A DNA stretch of 64,000 bases from Rhizoctonia solani (GCF_016906535.1 NC_057375.1:1860001-1924000), one strand, 5' to 3'. Numbered from the stretch's first letter, positions 20,812 through 32,791 are shown. Notes: generated from the sequence alone by a model not told the origin. Program-made: numbers and translations.

Positions 20812-23800
20812 TCAACAGCCGCAAGAAACGTTTGAAGATACTGGGTTTTGGTCTGGGAGTTCCAAGTGACTGCCTGGTACCAGACGAAATTGCCGCTTTT
20901 TCACCGTAATCGGTCCCAACTACAGTCGATACCGATCGTAACGAAAGTGTGTATTGGGCAGAACGCGATTCTACGAGCGAGTTGGGTGCTAGTTCCGGTG
21001 CAATAGCGAGAACTGTTTTGAAGGTTTGAGCTCTTAAACTTCCGAATGAATAAAACGAATACCAACCGGCATATTGAGCCAGAGAAAAAGAAGCCGCATC
21101 GTTCGTCGCAAGAGAAGTAATCTATATGCACTGTCAGTAAGCAGAACATTCACAACAATTTTGGTAACCCACCTCTTTGATAGGCTCGACAACATTAACC
21201 CCTCCGACTTCTTTGGGGCTAGAGAAATAACCGGTGGTGGATCCGGTGACTTGATTCCAAGCTAGTTGCTTGAGGTTGTTATCGTTGAGTCGTTCTCCGG
21301 CATAGGCCTGGAGTTTGGCGTACAACTGAAACGGATGTCATTTAAAAATACCGGTTTGAGAACCTGGTTGGTTGACTCACATATCCAAAACCTCCAGAGT
21401 TGAAGTTTTGACCATATTTTGCGGTTTTCCTGTTCCGCAAAAGTTAGTGTCTCATTTCTTATACAAATACAATGATAGTAATTACTCGGCAGACGTAGCA
21501 TCTTTGTAAAGTAAGTCAAAGCTCTCGACTTAAGGACAATTACGACTCACTATAATATTTCGCAAAATCCAGCCAGGCGCTATCGAAAGACGGCACACTA
21601 ACCGTGTCGACGAGTTCCATCAAAAATTCACCCCCTCCAAACAACATTGTCAAGTGGTAACTGAGTTGCCCAAGATGAGTGTTAACCTATAGTTTGTCTT
21701 CCAAAAGCTCACGATGCTTGAAACTGGCCGCCTTCGTCAGTAAGATGTCCGGTGTCTGGGTCGAAACCAACAGCTGTATGCGAGGAGTTTGATAAGCGTG
21801 GAAGTTGGGCGTGTAGAATGATTGGATAAATGCACCTGAAGTATATCCCGTAAACTAAAACCCCGAAACTTCAAGTCAAGAAGAGATCAGCGCGGATAGG
21901 AGATAAAAACTCACCAGGCCGTATTTCATAGCTCCGATATCGGTCTGAATTCCAGTTCAGAGGGGCTCGTAATAGGAGTGATCACCACTAACCATTCCGG
22001 TAACAATGCGGTCTCTCCACTTGGTATCATTTGTCCTCTTTGAAAATCGTCAACTGCAGCCCATCCAACAAATCAAAATAGCTAACCTCCCACTCGGTAA
22101 ACCAATTCCTGTTTCGCATGAGCGGACTATCTATTACGGTGAAAGTAGTTCACTCACCCAGCAAGGGCGGTCCAATCAGGCCCAATACGAACCCGAGTAG
22201 GCGCTGTAGGTTTCGGTAGAACTTGAATACAGGCACTGATCAATTGATTGAATTCGAGGTATGATATGAAAGGCTTACTTTTACGGAGCGGCTCCCACTC
22301 AATCAATGTCTTGTCCGCTTGAAGGGAATAACGCATCAAATCGCCTATCTGCTCATCCGCTACATCGTGTCAGTCCAAATTCGTTCCACAATGAGAGTCG
22401 AGGGTGCGCTTACCCGTCAAGTAGTAGAACCTAATATCGAACATAAGTGGTGATAGGTGCACAAAAGCATGGTACTTACGGCCTCTTCAAGGTGGATGAG
22501 CTGACACGTGCTTCCTTGGCACCATCACCCCAGTGGCTAACATTATGACGGCTACCGAGACCTGCACTGGAGTTAGGCGCTAATTATACCGCAAGTGCTC
22601 AGGTACCGTACCTGCGAATGGACCCTACAAGAACCCTTTCTTTAATAACGCCTAATACCCAAGTTAGAAATCCTTACGATGTGATGGAAATCCACCTATA
22701 GCTAATGGTTAGTTAAGACTCAAAGTGGAGTGATATAGACTTGCCTCCGAAAGATGCCTTGTCATAGCATGCGCGATGCGGAACACATCCGCTCGCCCGG
22801 TTCGCAAGAACGACATCCATAACCATAGATCGGTACCTGAGAAATTATCGCTCGTTAGAATCTGAGGAATTCCGCTGAATTCCAGTTTGCTTACCGAGCT
22901 CGGCATTATCCCATGCCTTTCATAAGTTATCATAAGCATCCTTCTCGATAGCTCCATGCGGTTACTCTACTCACGTAACCACCAACGTCGTATCTGGCCA
23001 AGAGGCTTAGTATAGGCGACATACCGCAAGATGAAATACATACCTCCACGTATGCCTTGTGTCGTCGTACTTCCAAGATTACTAATTAGATTATATGCCA
23101 GGTTGATGTATTCAGAAGGCCACCCACCGTATGCATTACATCGCCATAATTCCAGAAGCCTGATTATTCTGTTAACAAAGTAGCCGCAAGCCAAATCTGA
23201 ACTTCCACTTACCATAGAACTGCCGCTGCTCAATTTCGGCAACATAGAAATCTAACAGTTGGCTCTTCTCATTTTCAATCTTGGCTGCACCTGACCGAGA
23301 TTTATTGGGTATATTCCTAGCCGAAACGCATGTCAGACACCAAATTCAGAACTCATTCGGCGAATTTAAGCTCACCATCGACCTCCGAACAGCTTGTGGC
23401 TCTGGTAAAACTCTGGGCTAGCGACGAGTTGAGGTGGAGTAGCTACCACGGCAGCAAAGTCAGCAATTGCTTGACGTGCGGGGGTAGATGCGACTGCTTT
23501 AAGGGTGAGCTCATATGAGCGAGCAATTCCTGCAGGGTTAGAAGTAACCAGCTCGACATCTTCGTATGCCAGGTCCAAACCGTGGGCTACTGTATCATAG
23601 TGACGAAGGTCCATAGCAGGAGCCTAAAAACGGTTAAATATAGATTATAAGGGATAATAAAAGTAAGTTACCTCTGGAGAATACGCCCATACTGTAACAT
23701 TCGCGGTACTTCCAGCTGCGTTTCGGATATCCAGTTGGCGAGGATGTTGTTGCCAAAAGTTGTGTAGTCCAAACAAAACTCCGCCCCCCTTAGCTCCTCC

Positions 23801-25248
23801 AATGTATCCAGTTCCATTTGCACGAGTACCATGTCCAGCGTGTTTAATCCAGCTGCTCTTGTTGCTTGTCCTACCAAAGCCTAGTTACAAAAAAAGCTGA
23901 CTCCAGACATGATCAACAATACATACCTTTTCCAGATGTCGAAATGGTCAGCACTCAATTGAACTAATGTGTAGTCGTTCCAAGTAGGCAGAGTATCAAT
24001 TCCAGCTGTAATAGTTGCTGGCCACGATCCTGAATCCTACCGAAAATACCAATCATTTTGTATTGTATTCGTAAAACCCAATGTATGGGGAGAATTTACC
24101 TTGGCGGGCAGGGTAGTTCCTTCGAATTGGGGGGCAAGCAACGCAGCAGTTGCGTCGCGTCGAAGTCCTGACAAGACCCTAACAGCTTCACCCCACAATC
24201 CCCCAGAAGCGGAAGTGAATCGAATGTGGCGATCATATAGCTCGTCAGAGAGGGGCACGTCGAATTTTACGCCCTGGATGTAGTTAAGTGAGTTGACGGC
24301 TTGTGGCAGTTTAGATCATGGCGCGCACAATGCCTTTGATAAAGTCCTTGGACTGGTCTCCATCAAATAGGAACAAGTGTTGAATTTTGATGGCTGTCGA
24401 TCCAGCGCTGAAGTAGAGCCTGATAGTAAACGGAAGCCATTCTCCATGACCGTCGCCCTTGTATGTTCCGGTCACCTGATGAGGGCGTTAATAAACACAT
24501 AAATATACCCCAGACGTGTAAAATACCTTGATTGTTGCTCGGACTGGGCCGTCACTTTCAACTGTCGCTGCAGTTACATTTGCGGTCGTAGTATGAATGT
24601 TGGCAGGATCGTTGGCTTCGGGTTCGTCAGGTTGGCCTGATACACCTATCAGTCGGATTCATCCATAATACTGTGAGTTACTTGCCCTGAACTTTGACAA
24701 TCAGTTGTCCATTAGATAGTTTTTTTGAACCTCCAATTGATAACGAGGAAATAAGCGTAGTACCCGATGATTTAATTTGGGCTTTACAGAAGTTTAGTTT
24801 TGCTCATATCAGCGGATAGTCACCTTCACCTTCGAAATCCCCGGTAGTAACTGTAATAGTGCCCCCACCCTGCTTCACAGTGATAGGGCTTGCTGGTTCT
24901 GAAGGTGAACCAGGAGCAAGATGGAGCGTGTCGGGGAGTGTCGTTTCTGCAGCTACAGCATGGCCAGTCCACTTTAACGATCCGTCCGGCCAGCTGGATG
25001 TCGGAGTATGTGTATGAGTTAAAGAGTCAAAGATAATTGCTGTGTCGCGATACTCACTAGGCAAGTGGCCAACTTTGTACTGGAACACTTTTTCCATCAC
25101 TCGTAGTGAGTGCGAGCGCGGTTGACTTGTCAATTTCGCCTTTAGCCCAAGGAACCCCCCAAGTACTGGGATTAGCTGTCGTTGACGGCGCTTTTCCGTC
25201 AAGCCAATGAAGGTCAACACCGTCAACCGCACGAGGTTTGTTGGGCAT
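20812..25248 (-). CDS. PcRGLX/YetA-type protein (rhamnogalacturonan lyase-like)
   Basis: The N-terminal block matches the PcRGLX/YetA family, whose Penicillium member is an exo-acting rhamnogalacturonan lyase on pectin side structures (PL26); activity here is inferred. Seen in order on the minus strand: MPNKPRAVDGVDLHWLDGK, GVPWAKGEIDKSTALALTT, DGKSVPVQSWPLA|YWPDGSLKWTGHAV, TVKQGGGTITVTTGDFEGEG, WLPFTIRLYFSAGSTAIKI, FLFDGDQSKDFIKGI, VPLSDELYDRHIRFTS, LRRDATAALLAPQFEG, WNDYTLVQLSADHF, then many small exons to YLQTFLAAVEIE, stop 20812-20814. About twenty short introns, estimated 850-900 residues. The ATG at 25248 is preferred over the upstream one at 25284 because a TATATA at 25303-25308 leaves room only for it. 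No signal peptide is visible, so the enzyme may act inside the cell on imported oligosaccharides. Confidence 0.8.
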
Positions 25249-25302
25249 GATGAGAGTACTGGAAACGTTCGAGAGAGCGTGCAAGAATAATTTCGTGCCG
25301 TG

Positions 25303-25308
25303 TATATA
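25303..25308 (-). promoter_or_regulatory. TATA box of the PcRGLX-like gene
   Basis: TATATA about 55 bp upstream of the ATG at 25248 on the minus strand; used to choose that start. Confidence 0.45.
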
Positions 25309-25734
25309 TTTATGAACTATAGCTCATCGGCAGACCGGACCGTTTCTCGAGCTCGTGTCATCCAAGTTCGGAATAGCGATTCTTGACGAATCAAGGGCGC
25401 ATATCAGGTGGTCATGGCGCATCTGTCGGGGTTGAACCCCAATGGCGTAATAGTTACCATAAATTGCAGCATGATAAACCAGTGGTTTTATTATGAATTT
25501 GTCAATCACGGAAGAGCCGCCTTCTGAGGTGGCCACCACATGAACGAAGCCGGGCCGACAAGACAAAGAACCTTCGGCTGTACGTTCGAATATGGAATCA
25601 GAATATAACACAATTTCGCATTTTCAGTTTCTTCCGCCGGCACATGGTGCGTTTCAAATGAAGAGATATACAAGACTGGGAGCGATTGAGCAAGGTCAGA
25701 TCCCTTTCCACGTCGTCGTTCGTATCAGGACAGG
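25309..25734. other. Divergent promoter region
   Basis: Lies between the minus-strand lyase-like gene and the plus-strand Atg27-like gene. No coding sequence supported. Confidence 0.45.
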
Positions 25735-26945
25735 ATGTCTGTCAAGCGCCGAGCCTCCAAGCTGGCTGTCATCACTCTATTGCAAATCGGATCAGTATTT
25801 GCACTTCCGACCACCACTGACAGCGTCCGCTTCGATTGCATCTTCAGTGCAACCTCGGGCGGTCATGTCCTCAAATATGACCTCTGTCCTCTACTAAGTC
25901 GTGCAAAGTATAGGATATCGAGAGATGTAGAAACACCGCCTTCCATAACCAGGGTAAGTCCAGGTATCATACTGGTTTTCTTTAAAGTGATATTCATATT
26001 CGCATAGATACATTACGATATCAGTCTTGGCGACTATATTCCTTGGGATGGCACTCTTCCGGCTCGTGATCAATGCGAGCAAGGGACAAACGTCTGCATG
26101 ACTGGTAAGCCCCACTTGGCTCAAGTCTTGAATCAAGTCATCACTCATCCACTATTCAAGTGATCAGCGAGCGTCCTGATCATCGGCTCGAACCTCCTAG
26201 GACAATATACGTCGTACCTGTAGCAGGAAATTTCCCGGATCGTCAGTTGAATGTGACTTCCAAGCTTTCTCGAAAGATAGATTCTATGGGAAATCGTACG
26301 TCTGTTGTGATATATTATAACCTCCATACTAAAGGTCCACGTAGTCCCTCTCACGGTGACGTTCCGTGGCGGTTTATATATGGGCGTTCCTCAAAAGGCC
26401 GTTTTCACTTTTATGTGTGATTCATCGGTCACTGAGGTGGGTATCAGAATTCTTAGTGTCAGAACAAACTCTAACCAGAATATAGCCCTCAGAACCAACG
26501 TTGTTGTCGCACGCTGACCCTCTTGAAGACCAAGGGAATCATAAACTGGTCTGGAAATCTAAACATGCATGTCCCCTAGGCGGATATCCTTCAGGACAGA
26601 GAGATGGTCCGCCTGAGCCAACTCTACCTATACCAGTACATGACCCATTACCTGGTTCTCAAGATGGAGGGCGCATGGCTGGTCCTGGAACAGTCGTGTA
26701 AGTTTTATGTACGTTCATGTGGATTCAAACTTATAAGTCACTATAGCATAATTGTACTCCTCGGGATGGTTATATTTGGAAATCTCAAGAGGCGATGGGC
26801 GGGAAGGCATAGTACCAGTCGCTACCGTTCATTCGCACTCTCGCGTGTTAGCCCTGCGGTTCACCACGACGCTGATCCGCGCTCACCACTTACCCCACAT
26901 ACCCCCGATGCACACCACATTCGGAAATATACCACTGTAGACTAG
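25735..26945 (+). CDS. ATG27: Atg27-like MRH-domain type I membrane protein
   Basis: Atg27 cycles between Golgi, endosome and pre-autophagosomal sites and helps Atg9 traffic. The chain starts MSVKRRASKLAVITLLQIGSV (signal peptide, residues 1 to about 23), then FDCIFSATSGGHVLKYDLCPL, TPPSIT, YDISLGDYIPWDGTLP, DQCEQGTNVCMT, LTVTFRGGLYMGVPQKAVFT with FMCDSS, and KLVWKSKHACP, which are the paired-cysteine blocks of an MRH/Atg27 lumenal domain. A Pro-rich linker leads to one membrane helix, TVVIIVLLGMVIFGN, made by joining GTCGT to CATAATT across an intron at about 26699-26749. The cytosolic tail of about 50 residues is basic near the membrane and ends HIRKYTTVD, stop 26943-26945. Five or six short introns, all frames fit. 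A different MRH protein cannot be excluded. Confidence 0.75.
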
Positions 26946-27067
26946 TTTTTATAATCCAGTTTTAACTTCGGCATGCTCATAAATCATAAGAAGTTTGCTT
27001 AGTCATCTTCCCAATTCGACTGATCAACCCAACGATCCCTCACTTTCCTTTGCCCATCATCTTCCGT

Positions 27068-28273
27068 ATGTCACTTCCAGGCGGAATAGACTTTGGATTA
27101 AATCGCGTACATGTGCTAGTCACAGGTGCGGCTGGGGGAATAGGACTCGAAATTGTTCAAGAGTTCTTGAGTAAGCCCTCGCCTTGCATTAGACCACGCG
27201 ACGCACAAACAAATACGGACCAGAACACAGTGCCTATGTAACGGCCCAGTACCATACCAGCCCTGGATCCCTACCGGAGCTTCAAAAGGGAATCGATAAT
27301 CTAGAGCTGTTCCAAGCGGATGTGACGGACGAACATGCTGTCAAGAAACTGTTTTCGCGCGGCGGAGAGTTTTTCGAACAGGAGGTTCAGGTGTTAATTG
27401 GCAAGTCCCTTGATAAATTCCATTTAAGTCAGTAACATAACATGAGCTGGTCTTAGTCAATCATGGTATATTCCCCGAAGAGGATGTGAACCTCGTAGAC
27501 ATGGACTTGGCACAGTGGAAGCGAACATTGGATGTGAACTTGACAGGTAGGCGCCGAATTGGATAGTCTTTCGCACCCATACTCAAGCACTTATACCAGG
27601 CCCATTCTTGCTTGTTCGTGAATTCCTTCGGCGTCTTCGCAAACCACGACGAAAGTTTGCACCTGATTTATCAAAGGTCGCAGTCGTCGTTATAGGGAGC
27701 ACCTCGGGAGAATTCGGTGAGGCCGGGCACGTTGGTGAGTTTATTCTATCAGTTACATTGGCCGAACCTAACAATTCAATCTATTCAAACACGTACCTTG
27801 CTCGAATGACTATTGTTTGGATCAGATTACTCATGTTCCAAGGCGGCGCTTCAGTCGGGGTTTATCCGCACGGTCAAGAATGAAATTGTTCAAATCGCCC
27901 CGGCTGGGCGAATAAACGCTGTGTCCCCGGGATGGGTCGAACCCCTATGGCCGAAGCCACAATGTCTGATCCTTCGCTAGTAGAGCGGGCAATCGCGACG
28001 TATGCATTTCCTATCTGGAGGATCGAATATTATCTCATCCAATATTTTGATAGTGTTCCCCTGAGAAAAATAGCCACTACAAGTGATATAGCTCGACAGG
28101 TTTTGGTACTTGCTTCTTCGACTTTTTCGGGGCATGTAACAGGGCAAAATATTATTGTTGCTGGTGGAATGGAAGGACGACTACTTAACCCTCCCGGAGA
28201 GACAAGTGCAAAACACGAGGATGGAAGTGCTACTGCTGCCGCTAGCACCAGCCCAAGGGCAAAGCCCCGGTAA
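27068..28273 (+). CDS. Short-chain dehydrogenase/reductase, tandem copy 1
   Basis: A Rossmann-fold NAD(P)-dependent oxidoreductase with unknown substrate. Start MSLPGGIDFGLNRVHVLVTG leads into TGAAGGIG (cofactor loop), NHGI, MDLAQWKRTLDVNLTG, VREFLRRLRKPRRKF, VVVIGSTSGEFGEAGHV (catalytic Ser), DYSCSKAALQSG (catalytic Tyr and Lys; Lys codon 27840-27842), GRINAVSPGWV, PLRKIATTSDIARQVL and SGHVTGQNIIVAGGM, then an Ala/Ser-rich tail. After SPGWV the frame slips by one base near 27935-27941: the usual TPMAEATM follows only in another frame. The sister gene has SPGWVNTPMAGF there without a break. The slip is either a consensus error or an inactivating lesion late in the protein. Confidence 0.85.
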
Positions 28274-28856
28274 GTAACTACAGCATATATTAGAATGGAC
28301 CGAGCAATAACTCTGCAACTCAGAAAGTCAATGCCATAAGTCTATACTCCATGCATACATCTACTGGATACACCGCGTAATGAGCCAAGTCAAGAAAGTC
28401 CGCGTGTGCGCCAGGGCACTTTCTCTCGTACTGCGCTCGAAATATATGGGGTTTGGGGATCTAATCATGACAAAAGCTGCTTCTTGTCACCTAGATATTC
28501 ATCGGTACATAATAAAATAATCATGTGCGGGTCTTGCGGGCAGACACATAAGGTTGGAATGTAGTGGTAGCTATATTCATCGCTGTGGCTAATTAGTTAC
28601 GGTAAACCCGTTAATTTTCGCTACAGATATATCCTGAGACAAAACAAATACCACGTATGACTGCTCCTCGTAAACTCCCGATTCTTCTCGATCCTGAAGC
28701 TTACGTTACCGACATCTATATGCGAGGTGACGTCTAACCGATAGATGGTACATCAAGTCTTCCTAAACAGTGAAACACGAGGCAATCAGGAATTGTCCTG
28801 TACAGTGGATCTATTCGGAACCCCCTCACCCAGACATACGCCCAATCACCACCAGG
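28274..28856. other. Spacer between the SDR copies
   Basis: No exon supported; acts as promoter region for SDR copy 2. Confidence 0.45.
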
Positions 28857-29905
28857 ATGGATCTCGGGTTCACTAATGTTCACGTCCTCATCACAGGAGC
28901 CTCAGGTGGCATTGGTTCCGTCATCACTAGACTATTTTTAGGTGGGTAGAATTACAAACACACCTGCTAGTGACTTGACTTTACGAGCTATTTGGAAGAC
29001 CACGGGGCCCGAGTTACTGCACAATACAATACGAAAACTGGGGTCCTCGAGCAGTCCGATAGACTTCATTTGGTGAAAGCCAACGTTACCGATGCGGAAT
29101 CCGTAAAACAGTTGTTCATCACTGCTGGAGATAAATTCAAGCAAGAAGTCCAAATTCTTATTGGTAGGTTATACTACACTTTTTGACAATCGATGGTATG
29201 TGAAATAGCATTGTAGTGTGCCATGGAATTTGGGTGAAGGACGAGGTGGATCTAGTTGACATGGAGCCTTCACAGTGGACCGAGACTGTATCCGTGAACC
29301 TGTTTGGTTGGTGCCTAGATTAATACGCTGGTTTGATTTAATTCTGACTAAACTCAAGGCACTTTGCTTGTGGCCAGAGAGTTTCTCAGGGCTTTACGAA
29401 GTCCTCGACAAGACTACGAACCTGACCTTTCCAAGGTGGCTATGGTGGTAATGGGGAGCACATGTGGAGAGTTTGGAGAAAAAGGACACATAGGTGATGT
29501 CTTGTTTTATGTTTCCATTCCATCGTGCTAATCTGGTGCTGAACCTTTTAATAGACTACGCGTGCGGATCTTCTGGACTTCAACACGGACTTGTTTGTAC
29601 ATTGAAACACGAAATCGTTAAAATCGCACCTCAGGGACGAATCAACGCGGTATCTCCAGGATGGGTGAATACGCCAATGGCAGGATTTTTCTGAAGACGA
29701 AGCTGGTTCCAACAAGGTAATCAATGAGTGAGTGATTCGTAAAATCTATCTCGAGCGCCGGCACTAAATGCACCGCAGCACGCCACTGAAGCGGATCGCC
29801 CAACCCATAGATGTTGCTAACCAAGTGCTAGTGCTTGCTTCAAATAAAGTTTCGACCCACGTCACAGGCTCCAGTATTCTTGTAGCTGGTGGAATCCCGT
29901 ATTAA
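28857..29905 (+). CDS. Short-chain dehydrogenase-like protein, tandem copy 2, catalytic Lys replaced
   Basis: Tandem paralogue of 27068-28273 with the same exon layout: MDLGFTNVHVLITGASGGIG, ARVTAQYNTKTG, ESVKQLFITAGDKF, CHGIWVKDEVDLVDMEPSQW, TLLVAREFLRALRSPRQDY, MVVMGSTCGEFGEKGHI (Ser kept), DYACGSSGLQHGLV, GRINAVSPGWVNTPMAGF, TPLKRIAQPIDVANQVLVLA and STHVTGSSILVAGG, stop 29903-29905. Where copy 1 has YSCSK, this one reads YACGS: the Lys position is TCT (29569-29571). The Tyr-x3-Lys pair is therefore missing, so normal SDR chemistry is unlikely. A T5 run at 29687-29691 puts the frame off by one; T4 would restore it. Confidence 0.8.
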
Positions 29906-30044
29906 TAAGTGAATCGATCTCGATTCATAAGATAATCGCAAGGTTTTACTCTGTGGTTTGATCAAGCCAGTAGTTCTGAATGAATAGGAATGGATACCTG
30001 GGCGTAGTGGGATAAACCAAGCAAAGCTCTGTTGGACACGCACG

Positions 30045-30480
30045 AGCGGACTTTTGCGACGGAGCCTGTGGAGGCCGCAAACCTTATATTGGGCTGATCA
30101 GGCCAGAGCACGTACTTGTGCCTACTCGGTAGGCATCGTGTTTGCGCACCGTTTATAGTACTTGGATTCGGCGCTTGTGCCCCGTGTTCATTCTCTTCCA
30201 TACTAAGTACTGCGAGCACTATATGCTCGCAGCAGAGCTTGTCCTGTCTACTTGTCTCCTGTTTCCGTGAGTCCCACCCGCCCGCACCTCTTCTGCTCGC
30301 TATGGTCCGGTTTGACCGCTCACCCAGCTCGCTCAGTGGATTGGCCCCCGCCCCCCCCCCCACGTCTGCCGATCCTGGTCGTATGCGTGTTTCCTCTTTC
30401 TTCATGTGCTCGTATTTTCCTTCTCTTTTTTGCATGCCGGGTCAAGGCCCAGTTTTTATTTATGGTGCTTTATGCTATTC
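30045..30480 (+). repeat. Dispersed repeat, second copy of the 286-787 family
   Basis: Reverse-complement match to about 300-715, with TTTTGCGACGGAGCCTG, ATATTGGGCTGATCAGGCCAG, GCAGAGCTTGTCC, GTGAGTCCCACCC and CACCCAGCTCGCT. It holds a run of C near 30347-30361 and is followed by TTTTATTTTATTTTATTTTT near 30520-30540. The apparent reading frames across it are not conserved with the other copy. Confidence 0.7.
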
Positions 30481-30789
30481 TCAAACAGGATCCAAAAGCT
30501 TCCTGTTTAAATACTGTTATTTTATTTTATTTTATTTTTCAAAAAAAGCCAGTTGCGAGCCGGGAGGCCCGACAATTGAGGAAACGCAATACGACGCATA
30601 CATCCCGTCATTATCACGTGATAAAGGTTCCAATAAACCAAGACACTAAATGAACGAGTGGATGCAAAGCGTTATATTGGACGTTAGGATGTATAATTGT
30701 ACAAGATCCAAAACCTTCCTACCGGCTATCTCACAGCACCAATACAAACAAACATAAAGTGGAGAGCTAGATCGAGATTACGATAGTCC
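30481..30789. other. T-rich repeat flank
   Basis: Contains the TTTTA-rich run and the palindrome ATCACGTGAT at about 30615. No gene seen. Confidence 0.4.
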
Positions 30790-32196
30790 TTAGAGATCCA
30801 TATCCATCGCCATGCTTTCGTCCTCGTCCCATTTCCTCCCGTTCCCATTGGTATGAGTGTGATTGTGGTCATCATGAGCACCTTCAGGTTCCTCTTCCTC
30901 TTCATCGTCCCGACCGCGGAGACTTGATACGCCAAAGCTGGACGCACTCATGGATCGACCAATGCTAAACTGATAAGCCATAGAACCAATATGTGCACCT
31001 GCATCACAGCCAGCATGAGATGAGCTAAGCGTATACTCATGTCCTCCGATGCTCGTTGCGACTCCGTAAGTTTGGTGAGGCCGAGGTTGGGGCCGGCCAG
31101 GAACGGCGAGCGCAGCCGAAGACGATCCGTACCCGCTATCCTCCCGCTCGTCGCTTGATTCACCCATATCCTCATCATCCTCGACCACCGAAGTCGCAAC
31201 CGATGCCTCGCGCTCACGATAAGCAGTGGTTGAAGGAGCGGCCGGCGTTATGGGGACGGACGTCCCTGCTGTCGGCATCGGTAATAGTCCTCCGGATAGG
31301 TAAGCCGGCCATAATGATCGGTCTTCGGGGAGACTCGTGCCCATACCGTTCTTCGCGGGCGAAATGTGCGATAAGATTGCCGCCGCCTACACGCACCACA
31401 TCCACAGTCACCACCTTTGCCGTCCTACTCCCCCAACGCGACAACGCACCTCGAGCATTTGGACCTGCTGATGTTTACTCAGCAGAAACTTACTTGCCTC
31501 TCGCCAATGGGGGGAGTGCTCCCATCGATGTTTGACCAAACAATTTGGATGGCGATATACCTGGGTAGAAAAAGTACCAACACATCAGATTATGTAATTA
31601 ATGCAAGGTTAATTCGAATGGGATGGAATTCCCATCTGACCATAGGGCTGGACCGGGTACCGACGGATGGATGGATGATTAAGGGACATAACTGTACCTT
31701 TGAACACGTTTCGCACTTGAATATCGTTCCCTTCTTGGCCTTGCCTCCGTTTGCTTCGGGTGCTGCTGGTGTGTCTGTGGACGAGCCAGGTGCGACCGAG
31801 TCACTGGTCCAAGAGTTAGTTCGGTCCGATACAATCAAGTAATATTGCATTAGTTTACCCTCGGGTTGCATCACTTGTTCTTCGCTTTGTAAGAGTGGTC
31901 GAACTCGGGCGCCTCCTACCAGCACTGGGAGTCGATGCTGGCGATGGCGCAACTGGCGATGGCCGGACCACCGACGCTGTTGATCTCGGAGAGTGAACAA
32001 AGCGGCCGAGCGTAGGCGCCGAGGTAGGGGTTGACTGGGATGGCGGAGGCGTGGAGGACGACAAGCCGGACGAGAGCGATAGCAACGAGAGCGCAGCCTG
32101 GGCCGCTGGCACCGGTATGTGGTTGGTGGCCATGTTGCTAGAGGGGTCAAAGGTAAGCGGTTCGGTCCCACCAGAGGGCATTCTTTTCAGCCCCAT
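30790..32196 (-). CDS. C2H2 zinc-finger protein with acidic low-complexity tail
   Basis: Likely a nuclear regulator of unknown target. N-terminal half (from MGLKRMPSGG at 32196, or MATNHIPVPAAQ at 32133) is Ser/Pro/Thr-rich. Then GTIFKCETCSKV, an intron of about 135 nt, and YRHPNCLVKHRWEH give one C-x2-C-x12-H-x3-H finger. EASKFLLSKHQQVQMLEAA and ILSHISP follow. The C-terminal half has acidic and Ser-rich stretches (VVEDDEDMGESSDERED, DDEEEEEPEG) and His-rich HDDHNHTHTN, ending ESMAMDMDL, stop 30790-30792. The finger plus its HRWEHSPHWREASKFLLS extension looks like a conserved agaricomycete family; I know no assigned function. Reading frames inside this gene on other frames are shadows. Confidence 0.75.
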
Positions 32197-32791
32197 GTGG
32201 TTCTGCTCACCTTGAGCAATCTCGCGGGTATTGTCTCCAAAAGGCGGGGTGGGTGTGGATTATGGAATCGTCGATAACCAGAAGAAAAAAGTTGGCAAGG
32301 TAGTGTCGTATCCTACACAGCCGAATTAGCGCCCCATTTTCAATAAAATAAATCAAAGCAATTGGCAGAAAAAAAAAGGCTATATTTAACAGCGATCAGC
32401 TCCAGAGACGCGAGCCAGCTCAATCAAGATGTGTCGCGCCAGATACCGAGCACATCTCCCAAGGTACCAGATTAATAATTACTCACAAGCAAGAAAGTTA
32501 TAGGCTCCGGGCAGGTTTGGTGTAGTACTATACAGCAGCTGGTGGTCGGATAAAAAATGTCACAACGGAGATCTCATATCGTGGTGTCGGGCAGGACAAT
32601 TCCCAAGTTGGTTTCCTGATCAAATTCCCCCGGTATATTTGCATCCGAGTCGGGCCTCGATATGAATATGGGGTCACGAGGGTACTCAGGGTCCAGCGCA
32701 TACAGTCCAGATACATAGGGATACCATTTAAAACAATATTACACACATACAGCCAATCCCGCGTACAAAAAGCTAAAAGAGCGACAACAAA
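32197..32791. other. Spacer between two minus-strand genes
   Basis: No exon supported. Probable promoter of the C2H2 gene. Confidence 0.45.

Noticed and set aside
25592..25734. Upstream frame extending the Atg27-like protein
   Set aside because: The ATG at 25735 starts a good signal peptide; the upstream frame is different and adds nothing recognisable.
30116..30653. Two overlapping plus-strand open frames of 133-177 codons
   Set aside because: They lie in the dispersed repeat whose other copy (about 300-715) does not keep these frames.
31056..31535. A 159-codon plus-strand open frame
   Set aside because: It is the shadow of the minus-strand C2H2 gene, which has clear exon and finger evidence.
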